NCBI GenBank assembly: GCA_947374125.1
Contig: CANCAR010000031.1
Coordinates: forward strand, 1-17,978
DNA length: 17,978 nt
DNA from: Hyphomicrobiales bacterium
GTDB taxonomy: Bacteria > Pseudomonadota > Alphaproteobacteria > Rhizobiales > Beijerinckiaceae
Direction: 5' to 3'
Below the pieces are notes generated by a model. That model worked only from the letters and a program-made list of their open reading frames with translations, was not told the origin of the DNA and searched no databases. Position numbers and translations under genes: made by a program. Positions 1-7,416 of this stretch are shown here, one piece after another. Position 1 is the stretch's first letter. Every line of letters begins with the position of its first letter.

Positions 1-100
1 CCGAGCACCAAGTGCCGTCAATCGCATCGGCACGGGCCAAATTTACGCTACCCGACACAAACCCTAACGCGACAAAAACGGCGAGAAATGTCCGCTGCAT
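1..100 (-). CDS. Small secreted protein, 5' end only (cut by the left edge)
   Basis: Reading leftwards from the ATG at 100, an open frame of 33 codons runs to the edge of the window. The N-terminus MQRTFLAVFVALGF is a basic start followed by a hydrophobic stretch. It ends in LARA before DAIDGTWCS, a good signal peptidase I site (A-R-A at -3 to -1). The mature protein would therefore be exported to the periplasm. A strong GGAGG lies 5 bases upstream of the ATG, which supports the start although the frame is short. A mature start like DAIDGTWC resembles small secreted proteins of unknown function in alphaproteobacteria; that is an impression, not a family assignment. It is divergent from the hydroxyproline dehydratase gene, with 104 bases between the two starts. 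Confidence 0.6.
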   Translation of the reverse strand, partial: MQRTFLAVFVALGFVSGSVNLARADAIDGTWCS

Positions 101-204
101 GAGTGCCTCCGCTAAGCCAGAGCAAGATCTTTATCATGCGCCTCGCTTGAAACCGGCGCAAGCTTCGCCCACACTCGCGGAAAATAAAGAAGAGGTAACA
201 TCAC

Positions 205-1227
205 ATGTCGATCACACGGCTGGGCTATACCGACATGCACACGGCAGGCGAACCCGTTCGCATTGTCACGAAGGGCTATCCAAGCCTGAAGGGGCCTACG
301 ATCTTGGACCGTCGCCGCGATGCGCGTGAAAACCACGATCATCTCCGCCGCGCGATGAATTTCGAGCCACGTGGGCACGCGGGCATGTATGGCGTGATCC
401 CGGTCGAGCCGTCCCATCCCGAAGCGGTGATCGGCGTGCTCTTCACCCATCATGAGGGCTATTCCACCATGTGCGGCCACGCGACCATCGCCATTGGCCG
501 TTGGGTGGTTGATCAAGGCTTGGTGCCCAAAATCGAGCCCGTTACCCGCTTCGCTATCGAGGCGCCTTGCGGCCTGCTCCGTCTAGCCTGCACGGTTGAA
601 AGGGGCGAGGTAACCCATGTCAGCTTTGAAAGCGTCGCCGCCTTTCCCTTTGCGCGCGATTTGGCCGTTAATGTGCCGGGCTTCGGGTCCATCGTGACCG
701 ATATTGCCTATGGCGGCGCGTTTTATTGCATTCTGCCTTCATCCCGCTTCGGGCTCGATTTCTTTGCCACGCCTGTTGACGAACTGGTCGGGGCGGCAGG
801 CGCGCTGACCGACACCATCCGTGCCTCGGCAACGCTCTCCCATCCCGAAGCCGCCGATTTAGGCTTTCTCTATGGCACCATCCTCACCGACGATGCGGAG
901 ATATGGGAGGAAAGCTGGAACCTCTGCGTCTTCGCCGAGCGCCAGATCGACCGCAGCCCCACAGGCTCCGGCGTCACGGCTCGCATGGCGCTTGACTACG
1001 CCAAAGGCCTGATTGAGCCGGGGATTACCCGCACCTTCAAAGGCATTTCAGGCGAACCCTTCACCGACAAAGTAAAAGGCCCGACCGCCTTTGCCACCCC
1101 CGATGCCTCGACCATCGAAGTAGGCGGCCAAGGCTATTACGCGGGCGAAGGCGAGTTTTTAATTGAGGAAAACGACCCCCTCCGCTTCGGCTTTGAATTG
1201 GCGGGGCGATTTAGGGATGTGAGCTAA
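205..1227 (+). CDS. Trans-3-hydroxy-L-proline dehydratase (proline racemase superfamily)
   Basis: A 340-residue protein, the usual length for the proline racemase superfamily. Family signatures are DMHTAGEP near the N-terminus (10-17), MCGHATIAIGRW (89-100) and DRSPTGSGVTAR (249-260). The first catalytic position is Cys90 but the second is Thr253, not Cys. In this superfamily Cys/Cys marks proline or 4-hydroxyproline racemases or epimerases. Cys/Thr marks trans-3-hydroxy-L-proline dehydratases, including human L3HYPDH, whose DRSPTGSGVTAR stretch as I recall it is the same. The inferred reaction is dehydration of trans-3-hydroxy-L-proline to pyrroline-2-carboxylate in the cytoplasm, feeding proline. 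The reductase expected to follow is not in the window. The ATG at 205 has AGAGG 9 bases upstream. Racemase activity is the alternative but the missing second Cys argues against it. Confidence 0.85.
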   Translation: MSITRLGYTDMHTAGEPVRIVTKGYPSLKGPTILDRRRDARENHDHLRRAMNFEPRGHAGMYGVIPVEPSHPEAVIGVLFTHHEGYSTMCGHATIAIGRWVVDQGLVPKIEPVTRFAIEAPCGLLRLACTVERGEVTHVSFESVAAFPFARDLAVNVPGFGSIVTDIAYGGAFYCILPSSRFGLDFFATPVDELVGAAGALTDTIRASATLSHPEAADLGFLYGTILTDDAEIWEESWNLCVFAERQIDRSPTGSGVTARMALDYAKGLIEPGITRTFKGISGEPFTDKVKGPTAFATPDASTIEVGGQGYYAGEGEFLIEENDPLRFGFELAGRFRDVS

Positions 1228-1274
1228 AGCATTTTTCAAAAATAAGAAGCGAGTGTTTGAATAAAACTTCATAC

Positions 1275-1303
1275 TTGTTTTTAGTAACCCATTGGGTTAT
1301 AAA
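1275..1303 (+). promoter_or_regulatory. Probable toxin-antitoxin promoter giving a leaderless mRNA
   Basis: TTGTTT (1275-1280) and TATAAA (1298-1303) are separated by exactly 17 bases, a sigma-70-like arrangement. The toxin ATG at 1309 lies only 5 bases past the -10 hexamer, so transcription should start at or next to the ATG. No Shine-Dalgarno sequence is visible before it, which fits leaderless translation. The -35 match is moderate and this is a reading by eye. Confidence 0.5.
1285..1299. promoter_or_regulatory. Palindromic operator in the toxin-antitoxin promoter
   Basis: TAACCCATTGGGTTA is a perfect 7-bp inverted repeat around one central base. It fills the -35/-10 spacer of the predicted promoter and overlaps the first two bases of the -10 hexamer. 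Antitoxins with helix-turn-helix domains usually repress their own operon from such a site, so the antitoxin encoded at 1644-1922 is the likely ligand. The dyad is seen directly; its function is inferred from position. Confidence 0.6.
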
Positions 1304-1308
1304 ATGCC

Positions 1309-1647
1309 ATGCAAACCGTAGCCGAGACGCCGACTTTTATTCAGCAAGCTGCAAGGCTTTTTGATGAGGCTGAAAGGCACGAACTGATAAACTTTCTCGC
1401 AGAACATCCAATGGCAGGAGACGTGATTCCGGGTACAGGCGGAGTGAGAAAATTACGATATGCAATGATTGGCCAAGGCAAACGCGGCGGCGCCCGGGTG
1501 ATCTACTACTATTTGGACGAAACCATCCCGCTCTACCTCCTCTTGGCCTACGCGAAAAACGCAAAGATCGACATGACAGCGGATGAAAAGCGAGCCGTTA
1601 CATCTCTGGTGACAGCTTTCAAAACATCAAGGAAAAGCAGGCAATGA
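1309..1647 (+). CDS. RelE/HigB-like toxin of a type II toxin-antitoxin pair
   Basis: A 112-residue basic protein. The central region (about 42-80) has GTGGVRKLRY, GKRGGARVIYYY and a LLLAYAKNAK strand, the pattern of RelE/HigB-like toxins in the COG4737 group. By family, the product is probably a ribosome-dependent mRNA interferase that stops translation; this is not shown by the sequence. The toxin is encoded before its antitoxin, the HigBA order, and the two frames overlap by 4 bases (ATGA at 1644-1647), so their translation is probably coupled. The ATG at 1304 is not used because its frame stops after five codons. The ATG at 1309 has no ribosome binding site and is probably leaderless. I leave the gene symbol blank because several toxin subfamilies share this fold. 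Confidence 0.8.
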   Translation: MQTVAETPTFIQQAARLFDEAERHELINFLAEHPMAGDVIPGTGGVRKLRYAMIGQGKRGGARVIYYYLDETIPLYLLLAYAKNAKIDMTADEKRAVTSLVTAFKTSRKSRQ

Positions 1648-1922
1648 GTAAATTTGGCAAAGAACTCATTCAGTCCCTGAGCGAGGCGCTCGCCCACGCG
1701 AAAGGTGAAGGAGATGCAGTGCTGCACGTGCCGCTTGATCCGCGCGAAGTCCGCAAACGCGCCCAATTAAAGCAAGCCCAAATGGCACCCCTCATGGGCA
1801 TGAGCCTTTCAGGCTATCGCAAATGGGAACAGGGCACCCGAACCATCAGCGGCCCCGCTGCTACTTTGTTGAGAGTAATCGATAAGGAACCTGAGGCGGT
1901 TAAAAGGGCCTTGAGGGATTAG
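1644..1922 (+). CDS. Helix-turn-helix antitoxin, HigA/NadS-like
   Basis: A 92-residue protein with an N-terminal helical arm (1-30) followed by an XRE-type helix-turn-helix (about 35-72). The recognisable parts are VRKRAQLKQAQMAPLMGMS and GYRKWEQGTR, the latter holding the recognition helix. The tail PAATLLRVIDKEPEAVKRAL is typical of HigA/NadS-like antitoxins paired with COG4737-type toxins. It should bind and neutralise the toxin encoded immediately upstream and repress the shared promoter through the palindrome at 1285-1299. Its ATG overlaps the toxin stop codon as ATGA. No separate promoter is visible, so antitoxin synthesis should depend on the toxin transcript. Confidence 0.85.
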   Translation: MSKFGKELIQSLSEALAHAKGEGDAVLHVPLDPREVRKRAQLKQAQMAPLMGMSLSGYRKWEQGTRTISGPAATLLRVIDKEPEAVKRALRD

Positions 1923-1954
1923 TGGCACGATAACGAAAACGCTGATTCAGTTGT

Positions 1955-1976
1955 CAACCGATTCTAAGCAACCGAT
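1955..1976. repeat. Short direct repeat upstream of the antiporter gene
   Basis: CAACCGAT occurs at 1955-1962 and again at 1969-1976, a 14-base period, in the 181-base gap between the antitoxin and antiporter genes. Direct repeats about one and a half helical turns apart can be regulator sites, but nothing else supports that here. No promoter or terminator in this gap was convincing. Confidence 0.3.
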
Positions 1977-2103
1977 CAAAATACCGCGCGATAAGCTTCC
2001 ACCAACACCTACACACGCACCATCCGAAATCCTCTCCCACAAAGGCTTGGCTGATGCTTTCCCGTAGGATAGCTTAACCGCACCATTCGGGAAAAAGACC
2101 GCC

Positions 2104-3522
2104 ATGACGCGTTTCCATCACACTATCCTAAGGCTCTCCGCCCTCGCTCTTGTCGCAGCTGCTCCGGTTCCCGCCTTCGCCGCAGAAGGCATAAACGGCG
2201 CGGCTTTCGGGCCGCTATGGGCGCTGCCTTTTGTCGGCATTTTGCTCTCGATTGCGCTGTTTCCCCTTCTGGCGCATCATTTCTGGGAGCATCATCAGGG
2301 CAAGATTGCCGCCTTTTGGTCACTCCTTCTCCTCGTCCCCCTTGTGATATTTGCCGGAACGGGCGCGACCGCCTCGGCCCTCGTCCATACGGCGTTTCTC
2401 GATTACATTCCCTTCATTCTGCTGCTCTTGGCGCTGTTTACGACCGCCGGCGGCATTGTCGTGCGCGGCAATATTCATGGGGCACCCTCAACCAATGCGC
2501 TGCTTCTGGTGATTGGCGCGATACTGGCGAGTTTGATTGGTACGACGGGGGCCTCGATGGTCCTGATCCGACCCATCATCAGGGCGAATGATAACCGGCG
2601 GCACAATGTGCATGTCGTGGTATTTTTTATCTTTCTCGTTTCCAACATTGGCGGCTCATTAACGCCACTCGGTGACCCGCCGCTGTTTTTAGGCTTTTTG
2701 AAGGGCGTCGATTTTTTCTGGACGACCACCAACCTGTACCGTGAGACCCTGTTCGTCGGTGCAATCGTCCTAGCGGCCTTTTTGGCGCTTGACGTTTGGC
2801 TCTACCGCAAAGAGGGCATTACCCGTGACCCGACCCCGGATTCCCCCGTCCGCATTAGCGGCTTCGTCAACATGGTTCTGATCGGCGTCATCATCGGTGC
2901 GGTGCTGCTCAGCGCATCCTGGAAGCCCGGCATTGCCTTCACCTTGGCTGGCATTGAAGTGGGCGGCCAAGACCTGATGCGAGATGGGATCATGATCCTT
3001 GTCACCTTCGCCTCAATCTGGCTCACCGCGCGAAGTGACCGAGCGGAGAACGGGTTTACCTGGGGGCCTATCCTTGAAGTAGCTAAGCTCTTCGCCGGCA
3101 TCTTCGTCACCATGATACCCGTACTCGCAATGCTCAAAGCCGGCCCACAGGGGGCGTTTGCGCCCTTGGTCGCGCTCGTTACCCACGCCGACGGAACACC
3201 GAACACGCTGGCGTTTTTCTGGCTAACAGGTGGGCTGTCGTCCCTGCTCGATAACGCACCGACCTATCTGGTATTTTTTGAGTTGGCGGGCGGCAACGCG
3301 CAACAGCTTATGACGGACGGCGCACTGACACTTGCCGCGATCTCCGCGGGCGCCGTCTTTATGGGGGCCAACACCTATATCGGCAACGCGCCCAATTTCA
3401 TGGTCTATGCCATAGCGCGGGAGCGCGGCGTCGCTATGCCAAGTTTCTTTGGCTACATGCTCTGGTCGGGAGCAATCCTGATCCCGACCTTCTTTTCGGC
3501 TAGTCTCATATTCTTCCGATAA
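2104..3522 (+). CDS. Sodium:proton antiporter of the NhaD/CitMHS-like group
   Basis: A 472-residue, very hydrophobic inner-membrane protein with about ten or more membrane segments. The N-terminus looks like a signal peptide (LALVAAAPVPAFA, ending near residue 27), as in many members of the NhaD-like/CitMHS_2 group. Conserved transport motifs are visible: TTGASMVLIRPIIRAN (147-162), SNIGGSLTPLGDPPLFLGF (180-198) with paired small residues and an Asp, and DNAPTYLVFFELAG starting at D383. By family it would exchange Na+ (or Li+) for protons; the related CitMHS and ArsB carriers mean an organic-anion substrate cannot be excluded. It is not in an obvious operon: 181 bases separate it from the antitoxin gene, and it converges on trxA with 7 bases between the stop codons. 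The ribosome binding site is weak (GGGAAAAAGA). Local GC is clearly higher than in the genes to the right. Confidence 0.8.
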   Translation: MTRFHHTILRLSALALVAAAPVPAFAAEGINGAAFGPLWALPFVGILLSIALFPLLAHHFWEHHQGKIAAFWSLLLLVPLVIFAGTGATASALVHTAFLDYIPFILLLLALFTTAGGIVVRGNIHGAPSTNALLLVIGAILASLIGTTGASMVLIRPIIRANDNRRHNVHVVVFFIFLVSNIGGSLTPLGDPPLFLGFLKGVDFFWTTTNLYRETLFVGAIVLAAFLALDVWLYRKEGITRDPTPDSPVRISGFVNMVLIGVIIGAVLLSASWKPGIAFTLAGIEVGGQDLMRDGIMILVTFASIWLTARSDRAENGFTWGPILEVAKLFAGIFVTMIPVLAMLKAGPQGAFAPLVALVTHADGTPNTLAFFWLTGGLSSLLDNAPTYLVFFELAGGNAQQLMTDGALTLAAISAGAVFMGANTYIGNAPNFMVYAIARERGVAMPSFFGYMLWSGAILIPTFFSASLIFFR

Positions 3523-3529
3523 CTGAAAA

Positions 3530-3847
3530 TTACACGGAAGCGGAAATCCATTTTGACAGGTCACCTTTTGATGCTGCGCCAACCTTTTGGGCCGCCAAAG
3601 TACCGCCTTTGAAGATCATCAGCGTTGGAATCGAACGAATGCCAAACTGCGCCGCGACGGCAGGATTCTCATCCACGTTCAGTTTCACGATCTTGACCTT
3701 GCCGCCCATCTCCTTCGATATTTCTTCCAGAGCGGGTGCAATCATCCGGCAGGGTCCGCACCACTCCGCCCAGAAGTCGACAACTACCGGTTCGGCAGAT
3801 TTCAAGACATCATTTTCAAAGCTGGCATCGGTGACAGGCGCTGTCAT
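3530..3847 (-). CDS. trxA: Thioredoxin
   Basis: A 105-residue protein, the normal size of thioredoxin 1. The active site AEWCGPCRM puts the redox cysteines at 30 and 33. The conserved Asp lies at 24 (VVVDFW) and the cis-proline at 74 (SIPT). It acts as a cytoplasmic protein disulfide reductase recycled by thioredoxin reductase. The start chosen is the ATG at 3847, with GAGG 7 bases upstream. The frame stays open to an ATG at 3916, but the extra 23 residues match nothing in thioredoxins. It is the last gene of the minus-strand block, 77 bases after addA, an order often conserved in alphaproteobacteria. A possible promoter in that gap may let it be expressed separately. Its stop codon faces that of the antiporter gene, with no terminator recognised. 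Confidence 0.95.
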   Translation of the reverse strand: MTAPVTDASFENDVLKSAEPVVVDFWAEWCGPCRMIAPALEEISKEMGGKVKIVKLNVDENPAVAAQFGIRSIPTLMIFKGGTLAAQKVGAASKGDLSKWISASV

Positions 3848-3887
3848 TTTAAATCCTCTTCTGCCCAGAATCGGGCCGCTGAGTCGG

Positions 3888-3916
3888 AACCTATGAACGA
3901 GGCATACGAACGTCAA
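3888..3916 (-). promoter_or_regulatory. Possible separate promoter for trxA
   Basis: On the minus strand TTGACG (3916-3911) is followed after 17 bases by TAGGTT (3893-3888). The -35 is close to consensus and the -10 is poor. The resulting leader would be about 30 bases and contains the trxA ribosome binding site. trxA may therefore not depend fully on the addBA transcript. This is a match by eye only. Confidence 0.35.
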
Positions 3917-3924
3917 GAGACGTC

Positions 3925-6900
3925 CTACGCATCAATGATCGAAAGTGCGGCTTGGAGTATCTCAAGGGGCACCTCGAGTATCTCACATGTGGCCGTGTAT
4001 ATCACATAACAGCGTATGATATGGTTCGGATAAAGGTCCGAAACCAGTTCGCGATACAGCGCAAGCTGAGCCACCGTGCCCTGAGATATAAGTTCTACTG
4101 AAGAAGGTGGCACCGAAGTCGTTTTAAAATCAGCAATAAGCACTTCATTCTCAAGTATAGCCAACCGATCAATTTGACCGGTAACTCGTCGAGACGGCCT
4201 TCCCTCCCGTACGAGCATACCCGTAATTGCTACCTCAGCCTTACTATCTTTGGAAAAAAGTGATGCCAAATCGGCCCTTGATATTAGATCAATCGTATCT
4301 AAAGCCAATTTCTCACGTTTTTCTTGTGAAAAATCGGAGGCCCTAGCATTGAGAAAACTCAATGCTGCCGACATTCTTCGTTCAATTGGAATCGGTGGTA
4401 ATATTTCTAGAAGTGAATGGATGATAACACCTATTCGACGATCAGATTGAAGATTTTTATTTTCAAAAATTCGATCCGTATTATCCGCAGCTGTAATCGC
4501 ATTGGATGGTTTTATCGGAGGTAAAGTGACTGGCTCTGCCTCAGCGTTTTGCCAAAGCCAATCAGGATACTTTTTCTCTTCTTTCAGCCTTTCCTCAAAT
4601 ACAGCGGGATCGACAACAGGATAGGGGATAGACTGAAACCGCCGCGCGCCATCCGGGCTGCCCTGCCCGTTTACATCAGTCATGCTCAATCCTAATGTAT
4701 TTTCGATCATTGAGTACCAAGAATCATCGGGTATTTTATTTTTTCCGGTATACCCAGAAATATAGAGGCGATCCCGTGCCCGAGTCATTGCAACATAAAG
4801 CAGACGTCTATGTTCCTCTGCAGCCTTCTCTACTTCCTCGTTACGTAATTCCGAAATTTTATTTGTATCGGTTGCCTTAGATGGTGACCATACCGGTATA
4901 TATGGATGAATTTTCGATTGGAACTTAAATAAAGGACCAATTTTTTGTTTATCAACTGCTGCTCCGCATGTATCCGGAAGATAAACAACAGGTGCTTCCA
5001 ATCCTTTCGCACCATGGACTGTCATAACTCTAACCTCATTACGACCCGAATCCATATCCCGCTTGATCGTTACGTCGCTCGAACGAAAGTTTTCTAAAAA
5101 AAGTAAAAGTGAAGGAATCTGACGTTGCTCATGCTCAATTGCTAGACGTAGAAACTCATCGATTGCATCATCCGTCTCAGTGCCAAGACGTGCTTTAAAA
5201 TTTCGACGCCCACCACTAGGTCCCAATACGAATGAATAAAATCCAAACGGTCCATTATGATTGGCAATATCTCTAAATTTGTTCAATTTTTCCCTGGCTA
5301 TTATGAAAGCTGGATCTCTATCATCCGAATTAAGAGCTTCAAGCAATGAACCGGAACGCTCGGCTGCTAATTGCATAAGCTGGTTTTCGCTGAGGCCAAT
5401 CAGCGGTGATTTAAGTACACAAGCTAAAGTAAGATCATCAAGCGGCGTTAATACGCACTGACCTAAAGCCACAAGATCCATTACAGCGATATGCTCACTG
5501 AGTTTAAGTCGATCTGCTCCCGCTACAGGTAATCCACGATCTTTGAGTGCCCTAATAACTGTTTCAAAAAAAACACCTCTCTTTCGAACAAGAATCAAAA
5601 TATCGCCTGGAACTATAGGTCTGAAGACATTTGGCTGTTCCTCAACAAACTCCGAAGCTCCCTCACTTACAAGATAAGCAATATGCTCAGCAATCTGACG
5701 TGCAAGCCGAACGGCAGGCGATCCTTTACCGGGTTCATCCGGTGGTGCAGTCCAACTTTCTGCCGGTATACTTGGTTCAAAAACAAGTGGACGCCAAAGT
5801 TCAACGCAACCAGGCGAATTTTGACGCTTACTCTGATGCACGGTCGGCTCAGCGTCACGGTCAAGACCTTTAAAATGGGACTCTATACTGAAAACTTTAT
5901 CAACGGAGGAAATTATATCCGGCGCAGAGCGAAACGATAAGGTCAACGTTTCATTATGGAAAGACTGCACGTCTTTATCTCCAGCTTTACCTAAAGCGCT
6001 AATTCTTTTGCTGAAAAAGTCTCGATTGTCCGAAAATTCGGTTGGTTCCGCACCTTGAAAGCTGAAAATAGACTGCTTTGGGTCACCAACAGCAAATATG
6101 GTTCGATCGGTTGTTTTGGCACTTTCTCCAACATGAAACTCGGAAGTCAAAAGCTTTAATATTTCCCATTGTTCAGGGCTGGTATCCTGCGCTTCGTCGA
6201 TGAGGACATGATCAATACCCTTATCGAGCTTATAAAGGACCCACTGTGCACCTGCCCGGCTCAAGAGATCCTTCGTTCGCGTGATAAGATCTTTAAAATC
6301 AAGAACACTGCGGCGAATTTTTTGACTCTCATACGCACGAATAACAGCGCTTGCGACGAGCAATAGAGCCCTTGTTCGCGACACTGCATTTGCCGATTTT
6401 TCTAACTCCAGCAAAGCGATGAGACGTGATTGCTCGGCCAACAACTGCTCCCGAACAACAGGAGCCCGTGCACTAAATTTATCGGTCACAAGATCTTTCG
6501 GTGTTCTTGGTTCACCATCGGTTTTAAAAAATATATCAAAGTAAAGCTCTTCCCATTCCGGCCCCTTCTCTAACAAGGCCGCTGATAAAATTGCCTGCCG
6601 TCGCTGTCCATCCCTCTCGGATGTTGATGACGCGAGTAGTTCGGTTAGCTGATGAACTGCGGAATCTGGGAGCCGCCCATTAAATATTTCATACTTTATT
6701 TTTTCAACGGTGTCAGATGATTTAATTTCAAATAATAGTGCAAGCTCGCCAGTAATACGGATAATCGCACCATGATCGCTCGCATATGCTATAATTTCAG
6801 CAGAGTGTTCTCTGGCAATATTAAGAATTTGTTCAAATCCGTGCTCGCCGGTTATATTAATTAATTCAGCAATAGCGGCGGCGAGTTCAGGGTCGTCCTG

Positions 6901-7416
6901 GCTCGTCTGCACGCCGATAATTCTTAAACGAACAAATTTAAGAAGTTCGTCTTTAACCATATCATCAAGTACTTCGAAACGCGCAGGAACGTTTGCTTCA
7001 AAAGGAAACAGATGAAGTATTCGCTCGCAGAATGCATGAATTGTTTGTATCTTTAGTCCGCCGGGCGTTTCTGCGGCTCGGGCAAATAGTTGCCTCGCCC
7101 GTTTTAACCTAGCTTCGCTCGGGTCGGCTCCATCGAGTTTCTTGAGTTCCTCGACTAAATCAACATTTTCGAGTCTAACCCACTCAGAGAGTTGCTTAAA
7201 AACTCGATTTGACATGTTGGCAGCAGCGGCCGTTGTGTAAGTGAGTGCGAGGATACGGCTTGGGTCGATACCCTCGAGTAACAGTCTCAAGATGCGCGTC
7301 ACAAGGACGAAGGTTTTTCCCGACCCCGCGTTTGCCGCCACAAAAGCTGAAGCTTTAGGATTGGAAGCACGGCGTTGCTTCCAATCGGTCTGCTCTAAGA
7401 TATCTTGAGACTTCAT
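3925..7416 (-). CDS. addA: AddA helicase-nuclease subunit of AddAB
   Basis: A 1163-residue UvrD-like superfamily 1 helicase with a C-terminal RecB-type nuclease. Visible motifs are Walker A AANAGSGKT (27-35), Walker B HVLIDEAQDTSPEQW (403-417), GDPKQSIFSFQGA (444-456), VMTVHGAKGLEAPVVYLPD (797-815) and RLLYVAMTRARDRLYISG (871-888). The nuclease residues are His1000, Asp1083 (GQIDRL), and Asp1096 and Lys1098 (ADFKT), followed by AQLALY. With AddB it resects double-strand ends and prepares 3' tails for RecA, the alphaproteobacterial counterpart of RecBCD. I chose the ATG at 7416 because it overlaps the addB stop as ATGA and has AAGGA and GGGGAGG upstream. A start at 7458 would add 14 basic residues inside addB. 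Codon use is noticeably AT-rich compared with the genes left of 3.5 kb. Confidence 0.95.
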   Translation of the reverse strand: MKSQDILEQTDWKQRRASNPKASAFVAANAGSGKTFVLVTRILRLLLEGIDPSRILALTYTTAAAANMSNRVFKQLSEWVRLENVDLVEELKKLDGADPSEARLKRARQLFARAAETPGGLKIQTIHAFCERILHLFPFEANVPARFEVLDDMVKDELLKFVRLRIIGVQTSQDDPELAAAIAELINITGEHGFEQILNIAREHSAEIIAYASDHGAIIRITGELALLFEIKSSDTVEKIKYEIFNGRLPDSAVHQLTELLASSTSERDGQRRQAILSAALLEKGPEWEELYFDIFFKTDGEPRTPKDLVTDKFSARAPVVREQLLAEQSRLIALLELEKSANAVSRTRALLLVASAVIRAYESQKIRRSVLDFKDLITRTKDLLSRAGAQWVLYKLDKGIDHVLIDEAQDTSPEQWEILKLLTSEFHVGESAKTTDRTIFAVGDPKQSIFSFQGAEPTEFSDNRDFFSKRISALGKAGDKDVQSFHNETLTLSFRSAPDIISSVDKVFSIESHFKGLDRDAEPTVHQSKRQNSPGCVELWRPLVFEPSIPAESWTAPPDEPGKGSPAVRLARQIAEHIAYLVSEGASEFVEEQPNVFRPIVPGDILILVRKRGVFFETVIRALKDRGLPVAGADRLKLSEHIAVMDLVALGQCVLTPLDDLTLACVLKSPLIGLSENQLMQLAAERSGSLLEALNSDDRDPAFIIAREKLNKFRDIANHNGPFGFYSFVLGPSGGRRNFKARLGTETDDAIDEFLRLAIEHEQRQIPSLLLFLENFRSSDVTIKRDMDSGRNEVRVMTVHGAKGLEAPVVYLPDTCGAAVDKQKIGPLFKFQSKIHPYIPVWSPSKATDTNKISELRNEEVEKAAEEHRRLLYVAMTRARDRLYISGYTGKNKIPDDSWYSMIENTLGLSMTDVNGQGSPDGARRFQSIPYPVVDPAVFEERLKEEKKYPDWLWQNAEAEPVTLPPIKPSNAITAADNTDRIFENKNLQSDRRIGVIIHSLLEILPPIPIERRMSAALSFLNARASDFSQEKREKLALDTIDLISRADLASLFSKDSKAEVAITGMLVREGRPSRRVTGQIDRLAILENEVLIADFKTTSVPPSSVELISQGTVAQLALYRELVSDLYPNHIIRCYVIYTATCEILEVPLEILQAALSIIDA

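Noticed and set aside
112..516. 134-codon frame antisense to the hydroxyproline dehydratase gene
   Set aside because: It is a shadow of a well-supported coding gene, with no ribosome binding site or recognisable domain.
2041..2103. Promoter for the antiporter gene (TTGGCT with TAGGAT)
   Set aside because: The two hexamers are only 12 bases apart, too close for sigma-70 recognition, and no better pair was found.
3848..3916. Longer trxA start at 3916
   Set aside because: The added 23 residues are not thioredoxin-like and cover the likely promoter; the ATG at 3847 has a good ribosome binding site.
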